Origin: Sandaracinus sp964481145
GTDB taxonomy: Bacteria; Myxococcota_A; Polyangia; Polyangiales; Sandaracinaceae
NCBI GenBank assembly: GCA_964481145.1
Contig: CAYZTA010000030.1
Location: 5,327 to 69,326 of the forward strand
Length of the DNA: 64,000 nucleotides
Direction: 5' to 3'
Position numbers and translations under genes: made by a program. Positions 59,766-64,000 of this stretch are shown here, in pieces. The stretch's first letter is position 1, and each line of letters begins with the position of its first letter. The notes beneath the pieces were generated by a model. The model did no database searches. It was not told the origin of the DNA and saw only the letters and a list, made by a program, of their open reading frames with translations.

Positions 59766-60848
59766 TCAGAACTGCAGCGTCATCGCTGCGCCACCCCCGC
59801 TCGGTCCACCCCACGGAGCGACCGATACACGGACGCCATCTTCACCGTCTGCGGTCGTATCTGCCGCGGGCTCGGCCGGGCGGTCCGTTGCATAAAGCAC
59901 GATCGCGGTGATCCCCGCCGCCACCGCGACGCCGAACGCAAGATCTGCAACGAGCGCAAACGTCTCACCACGATCCGCGATCTCGGCCGTGGGATTGACA
60001 TCAAAATCACTCTGCGCAGAGAGCGCCAAGAATCCAAACACAGTGCCGGTCACGAGACCGACGCCGGCGACTCCCGTCGTCACCCATACTCCAGTGGAGG
60101 GCTCGCCACGGGTCGTCGCATTCGCCGCATTCTCATCGGCAGCGGCGTCCACAGCAGAGCTGTCCGTTTGCTCTCCGAATACGTCTGCCTCGCCCTCGAC
60201 CCCGTCTTCCGACGAAGGTGCCGTCGACATCTGCGAAAGAGTGGGTGACCATTCGCCTGTTTCTCCGGAGACCGTGGAGATCGTCTCCGAGGTCGATTCA
60301 TAGCCTTCGAGCGACAGAGTGAGCGTGTGCTCCCCAGGCGCAACGGTGAGCTCCGCCGGCGTCATCTGCCCCGTGGCTTGACCATCCAGACTGATCGCTG
60401 CGCCCTCCGGAGAACTCGTGACCCGAAGAGTCGATGCCGCAGGGCTCTCTTCTCGGGCTGTCGCACCGCTCGGATCGAGTGCCGTGATCCGCTCCGAGAT
60501 CGCAGTCCGATCAGGCGCATCGACCCGTTGCCGCAAGTAACGGCGAAGGGTGCGGGCTGCATCGAGATTTCGGCCGAGTCTCTCTTCCGCGGAGGCGACA
60601 CCCAAAAGCACGACCGGGTTGGGCACCTCGCGATATGCCGCTTCGAACGCAGCACGTGCTTCGTCGAAGCGCCCCGCATCGAAATGCGCCTGCCCTTCTG
60701 CATAAAGCTCGCGCGCACGCACGCGTTGAGCATCGGTTGGCGTCGCCCCGGTTTGCGCCGAAAGAGGCGCACTCGGCAACGACACCGAGACGATGCCCAG
60801 AAGTGCGGCGAGAACCGAGCTGCGACCGAAACGAATCCAACCCGACAT
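59766..60848 (-). CDS. TPR-PEGA domain protein with membrane helices
   Basis: A 360-residue protein. Signal peptide (SVLAALLGIVSVSLPSAPLSAQ), then a TPR-like helical region (ARELYAEGQAHFDAGRFDEARAAFEAAYREVP), then a PEGA domain (ASTLRVTSSPEGAAISLDGQATGQMTPAELTVAPGEHTLTLSLEGYES in part: APGEHTLTLSLEGYES). An acidic linker precedes two hydrophobic helices (GVWVTTGVAGVGLVTGTVFGFLAL and LAFGVAVAAGITAIVLYA), and the last residues are glycine rich (GGPSGGGAAMTLQF). This TPR-PEGA-TM layout is frequent in myxobacteria and of unknown function. ATG 60848 was chosen over 60878 because the signal peptide begins there. Confidence 0.78.
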   Translation of the reverse strand: MSGWIRFGRSSVLAALLGIVSVSLPSAPLSAQTGATPTDAQRVRARELYAEGQAHFDAGRFDEARAAFEAAYREVPNPVVLLGVASAEERLGRNLDAARTLRRYLRQRVDAPDRTAISERITALDPSGATAREESPAASTLRVTSSPEGAAISLDGQATGQMTPAELTVAPGEHTLTLSLEGYESTSETISTVSGETGEWSPTLSQMSTAPSSEDGVEGEADVFGEQTDSSAVDAAADENAANATTRGEPSTGVWVTTGVAGVGLVTGTVFGFLALSAQSDFDVNPTAEIADRGETFALVADLAFGVAVAAGITAIVLYATDRPAEPAADTTADGEDGVRVSVAPWGGPSGGGAAMTLQF

Positions 60849-60920
60849 AGTGTTCCCTCGGATGCGCTCGTATTCCATGTCCCCGAACCTAGGCGACCCA
60901 TCGACCTCAGGTCAATCACA

Positions 60921-62951
60921 TCACGGCGCAGACAAATCGACATCCAATGTAAAATGACCTCGGTTGGCGCGGGCGTAGCCATCCACGAACACGAAATACG
61001 TCCCCGGGTCGAGCACGACTTCGAGCATCGAGTGTCGGTTGTCCCCCGCGTCGTCGTTGCACGCGACCTCCGTCGTGATGTCCGTGCAATCGGTGCGCAC
61101 ATAGATCGCGCCATCGAAATCCTGCTGCTCGGAACTGATTCGTACGCGCTGACGACGACGCAGCTGGAGACGATAAACGAGGTCCGGACTTTGAGCATTG
61201 CCAGCACACGTGGCCTGGAAACGATCGGTGCTCGACGTGGTGTCACCCGTGATCTGGCGCCCTGGCCTGATCAGCGGCGCCGAGCGACACGATTGTTCGA
61301 GCGCGCCCATATCATCGAGTTGAAGTGCGACTTGCGCGCTTCCGAAGCTGTCAGCGGTCTGTCCGTCGAAGACGAGATAGTAAGTGCCCGCCGGCACCAC
61401 CTGATCGATGGGGCCACTGCTCGCCGGGTCCACACAGAACACCTCGCTCGATTCCGTCCCACAAGCACTTTGCAGATAGACGATCGGCGCGAATTCGCGA
61501 TCTGCGAAGTTGAGACGAACCCGAGTTCGCGAACGCAAATCGAGTCGATAGACCACATCAGGAGCGCCACGTCCTCCGCAGCTTCCTGCGAGATCATCTC
61601 CCGCATGGAATGTGTCGACCATGAGGTCCTGTCCGGGGGCGATGGCATTCGGATTCGCGCACGAATCGCCGACTCCTCCTGCTCCCGAGGCGGGCGCGAG
61701 ATCGGCGAGCATGGAAAAATCACCGTTCGCCCCAGACGAATAGCCATCGGCAAACACGTAATAACGCCCGGGCTCCACCGTCGTGGTCACGAGCGAATGA
61801 CGGGTGTCACGGAAATCGTCATTGCATGCGATTTCCGTGGCCGCGTTGGCGCACTCGCGTCGCACGTACAGCGCGCCATCGTGCGTGCTCTGCATGCGAA
61901 CACGCAGCCGCGATCGTTGGGCGACATCGAGCGCATAGACACGATCGCCCGAGCGCGCTTGTCCAGCACAGGAGGCTTGGAATTGGTCCGGGGTGCCGCT
62001 CGTGGTGCCCGCCACGGGTTGTCCTGGTGTGAGCAGGGGCGCGCCACCGCAGACCTGCGCCAAGGATTGCATGGGCGTCGTGCTGAGGGTCACTTCATAG
62101 TCGCCGGCAGACATCCCAAAGCCATCGACCACGAGAAAGTAAACTCCGGGTTCGAGGGTCACCGCGACTTCGGAGCGAGAGGTCGAGGGCGCATCGTCAT
62201 TGCACGCGATTTCGCTCCGGCTCTCACCACAGGCCCCGAGCAGATAGAGCGCGCCGTCGAACACCGAGTTCATGACGGCAGTGACCATCGAGCGCTGCTC
62301 GACCGTGAATGAATACACGTGTTCCGGAGCCGTGCCTCCGCCGATGCATGAACCGGAAACGACGGAATCTCCCTCGCTCGTGTTGCCGCGGACCGCCACG
62401 TTGGGTCGGAGCGGAAATGGCTGTTCGCACGTTCCAGGCCCTCCATGGGGCGTGCGCGCCATTTCACGCGAAGTGTCGCCTCCGGGGAAATCCCCCATCG
62501 GACCTCCGCGACCCGACCATGCCGTGGCGAGCCATCCCCCATTTCCGCTGGCCATGCGCACGATGATCTCGAAGCGACCCGAATAAGGGGGACAGAGGCG
62601 CGTCGCTGCTTGGGGATCTTGGCTGTGATCGCGCGCGATCTCATTGCCCGAAGGGTCTCGTACAATCACGTCGAGATCACGCACGCCATCGGATCCCAGC
62701 CCCACGATGGTGTAACACTCACCCGCACCCATGGGCATTTGAAGCGATACTTCGCCTCCTTCAGAGAGTGAACCCTGACTGATTTCGCCACTTTGGACGA
62801 GACCCGTCGCTGCCATGGCATTGTGGATCGCCACGTAACGCGCATCGATTGGAGGCGCTCCCGCGCCGCAACTCGCGATGGCGAGCAGTATCGCTCCCCG
62901 CACCACCGCACGAACCACCGTGCGTGCTTTCGATCCTGAGCGTGCCAGCAT
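60921..62951 (-). CDS. lipoprotein with four PPC-like repeats
   Basis: A 676-residue predicted lipoprotein (GAILLAIASC, Cys 28). After an N-terminal domain (residues 30-150) come four similar domains of about 130 residues with the pattern of bacterial pre-peptidase C-terminal (PPC) domains: YSFTVEQRSMVTAVMNSVFDGALYLLGACGESRSEIACNDDAPSTSRSEVAVTLEPGVYFLVVDGF and three further copies (AYAL..., VYRLDLRSRTRVRLNFADREFAPIVYLQSACG, LVYRLQLRRRQRVRI). Each ends FVDGY-type (Y-V-F-V-D-G-Y). These modules usually bind proteins or sugars outside the cell. No protease domain is present. It follows the contig-edge gene by 87 bases. Confidence 0.8.
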   Translation of the reverse strand: MLARSGSKARTVVRAVVRGAILLAIASCGAGAPPIDARYVAIHNAMAATGLVQSGEISQGSLSEGGEVSLQMPMGAGECYTIVGLGSDGVRDLDVIVRDPSGNEIARDHSQDPQAATRLCPPYSGRFEIIVRMASGNGGWLATAWSGRGGPMGDFPGGDTSREMARTPHGGPGTCEQPFPLRPNVAVRGNTSEGDSVVSGSCIGGGTAPEHVYSFTVEQRSMVTAVMNSVFDGALYLLGACGESRSEIACNDDAPSTSRSEVAVTLEPGVYFLVVDGFGMSAGDYEVTLSTTPMQSLAQVCGGAPLLTPGQPVAGTTSGTPDQFQASCAGQARSGDRVYALDVAQRSRLRVRMQSTHDGALYVRRECANAATEIACNDDFRDTRHSLVTTTVEPGRYYVFADGYSSGANGDFSMLADLAPASGAGGVGDSCANPNAIAPGQDLMVDTFHAGDDLAGSCGGRGAPDVVYRLDLRSRTRVRLNFADREFAPIVYLQSACGTESSEVFCVDPASSGPIDQVVPAGTYYLVFDGQTADSFGSAQVALQLDDMGALEQSCRSAPLIRPGRQITGDTTSSTDRFQATCAGNAQSPDLVYRLQLRRRQRVRISSEQQDFDGAIYVRTDCTDITTEVACNDDAGDNRHSMLEVVLDPGTYFVFVDGYARANRGHFTLDVDLSAP

Positions 62952-63038
62952 GGGCCCTCCGCGCACACCGTACCACGCAGCGAGCACGGCGTGATGTCGA
63001 AACAAAGGAAGTGGGATGTCGAAATCCGAAGAACAATA

Positions 63039-63983
63039 TCAGCGCGGGGGCTCACGACGGCCTTGACTGGCTTCGGCAGGCGCACCGCAATGCGGACACG
63101 TGAGCAGTTCCATCGGGAAGGGTCCGGAGCAATATGCACAAAACACACGCCCCGCGATGCTGTTCGGATCGATCAAACGGAGCTCCGGATAGTGCTGCTC
63201 GAGCTCGGCCGTGCTCATGCGATCGTTTTCTGCAGCAGGCGACCAGATGACCTCGAGCGCCACCATGTGTGAGGCGGTCAGCGAGCCCCGATCGCTGAGA
63301 GCGTTGCGGATTTGATTCGCATCGGCGCTGGAAATCCCCTGCATGGGACGGCGTGTCGCAAGAATCAGTGTCACGACGACGGTCCCCTGCCCTTCATGCG
63401 CATGCGCCTTCATCTCGGGGTTTTGTTGCTCCGAAGTGTGTCCGAGATGAGCGCGAACGAGCTCGTGTTGAAAACGTGAGCGCGCTTCATTGGCCAGTTG
63501 CTGAAAGGTCGCTTGTGCCTGGGGCGGAGCCCCTGCGCCCGCATCACGATACGCAGCATAAAGCCAGCTCATCTCAGCACGCCGCAATGAGAGCACCGTC
63601 TCGCTGAGCAGATGTGCGAGTCCCGCGGGGCTTCGCGTATCCCCCGTGCGGGCGAGCTCTGCGAGCTTGGCTTGGAGCTGCGCGCGCGCACGCCAATCGA
63701 GGCCGATTTGAATCTGCGAAACATACATCGCATTGGACGGTGCAAATCCGCCCATGCCCATTCGCATCGGTGCTCCTCCAGACAGCGCCCGGCCACTTCG
63801 TCTGCTCATCATGGCGAGAACGACGAATCCGAAAAAAAACAGGAGAATACAGAAAAGGCCAGTGCAGCCCAGAGAACCGCCCGATCCGTCATAGGTGGTC
63901 GCTCCCCCACCCCAATCCGAACCACTGCTTCCCCCAAACCGACCGCAGGAACCACACAACCAACCCCCAACCCCCCCAAACAA
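63039..63983 (-). CDS. DUF1517-family membrane protein, 5' end possibly incomplete
   Basis: A 314-residue reading. The N-terminus (MFGGVGGWLCGSCGRFGGSSGSDWGGG) is Gly- and Ser-rich and the first part coincides with the low-complexity end of the contig, so the true start may lie outside. A TM helix (LFCILLFFFGFVVLAM) is followed by the DUF1517-like region: YVSQIQIGLDWRARAQLQAKLAELARTGDTRSPAGLAHLLSETVLSLRRAEMSW. It ends in a zinc-ribbon-like FCAYCSGPFPMELLTCPHCGAP. DUF1517 proteins are membrane or thylakoid-associated with unknown roles. Confidence 0.7.
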   Translation of the reverse strand: MFGGVGGWLCGSCGRFGGSSGSDWGGGATTYDGSGGSLGCTGLFCILLFFFGFVVLAMMSRRSGRALSGGAPMRMGMGGFAPSNAMYVSQIQIGLDWRARAQLQAKLAELARTGDTRSPAGLAHLLSETVLSLRRAEMSWLYAAYRDAGAGAPPQAQATFQQLANEARSRFQHELVRAHLGHTSEQQNPEMKAHAHEGQGTVVVTLILATRRPMQGISSADANQIRNALSDRGSLTASHMVALEVIWSPAAENDRMSTAELEQHYPELRLIDPNSIAGRVFCAYCSGPFPMELLTCPHCGAPAEASQGRREPPR

Positions 63984-64000
63984 ACCCCCAACACCCCCCC
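63950..64000. other. low-complexity C/A-rich contig end
   Basis: The last 50 bases consist of runs of C and A (for example AACCCCCCCAAACAAACC). This is unlike any coding or regulatory sequence in the window and resembles degenerate read ends. No feature is supported there. Confidence 0.7.

Noticed and set aside
60327..62312. 661-codon plus-strand ORF
   Set aside because: Antisense to the PPC-repeat lipoprotein, whose repeats, lipobox and Cys pattern are clearly the coding frame.
1..64000. tRNA, rRNA, mobile element or prophage genes
   Set aside because: I looked for cloverleaf-like sequences, transposase motifs and terminal repeats and saw none; a covariance-model scan would be needed to exclude small RNAs.

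Overview
The window reads as a chromosomal stretch of a myxobacterium-like bacterium (phylum Myxococcota, probably an uncultivated relative of Polyangia/Sandaracinaceae; this is inference). Signs are: a MYXO-CTERM type sorting signal (about 53,790-53,895), three Ser/Thr protein kinases plus a double-FHA protein within 12 kb, a PEGA-domain protein, at least 17 predicted lipoproteins, secreted proteins full of Asp-Ala-Gly or Cys repeats, and a Lys/Ala histone H1-like protein. Base composition and codon use look even throughout. I see no tRNA, rRNA, transposase, integrase, phage gene or CRISPR array. There is one 100-N scaffold gap (2,376-2,475), and the right edge (about 63,950-64,000) decays into C/A low complexity like a contig end.

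Layout. 1-3,495: minus-strand envelope genes (TPR protein, two paralogous Cys-rich lipoproteins, a repeat lipoprotein broken by the gap). 3,611-10,955: plus-strand metabolism, namely a KamA-family radical SAM enzyme, succinate dehydrogenase sdhC-sdhA-sdhB, an SLC13-type transporter with RCK_C domains, and a YebC-family regulator. 10,963-17,944: mostly minus strand, namely a muramidase/M23 cell-wall lipoprotein coupled to a propeller-like lipoprotein, an aldo/keto reductase, a JmjC ribosomal-oxygenase-like protein, DUF3634 and DedA, with a small Tat-type repeat peptide on the plus strand. 17,994-24,105: LD-carboxypeptidase, PEP carboxykinase, SirB1-like protein with a coupled tiny Cys-rich gene, and an acyl-CoA oxidase with an unusual N-terminal domain. 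24,128-30,734: an RdgC-like pair, membrane and lipoproteins, and a three-gene flavoprotein complex of the sarcosine oxidase / HcnABC / D-hydroxyproline dehydrogenase type.

30,794-43,897 is a signalling and envelope block: M15-type peptidase, HEAT lipoprotein, two divergent kinases, MepA-like endopeptidase, a MarR regulator coupled to a c-type cytochrome and preceded by an 18-bp palindrome, a third kinase with a C-terminal membrane anchor, an M64 metallopeptidase with CUB-like domains, and the FHA protein. 44,019-50,259: a DUF72-like protein coupled to an NFACT/RqcH-like protein, the H1-like protein, an OmpA-family lipoprotein coupled to a Ppx/GppA phosphatase that apparently starts at CTG, and a PfkB sugar kinase. 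50,309-63,983: large secreted proteins of unknown function surrounding a compact operon of two unrecognised proteins and an ATP-dependent DNA ligase.

Best candidates for something undescribed: the ligase operon (56,091-58,915); the Tat peptide with three TDxD...GRG repeats (16,588-16,902); the 1,387-residue protein in which an internal MYXO-CTERM signal runs straight into a lipoprotein signal (51,348-55,511); the paired Cys-rich lipoproteins at 1,769 and 3,145; and the MarR/cytochrome module with its palindromes. Several convergent gene pairs end only 4-7 bases apart. Assignments rest on reading the sequence and remembered family features; no database search was run.
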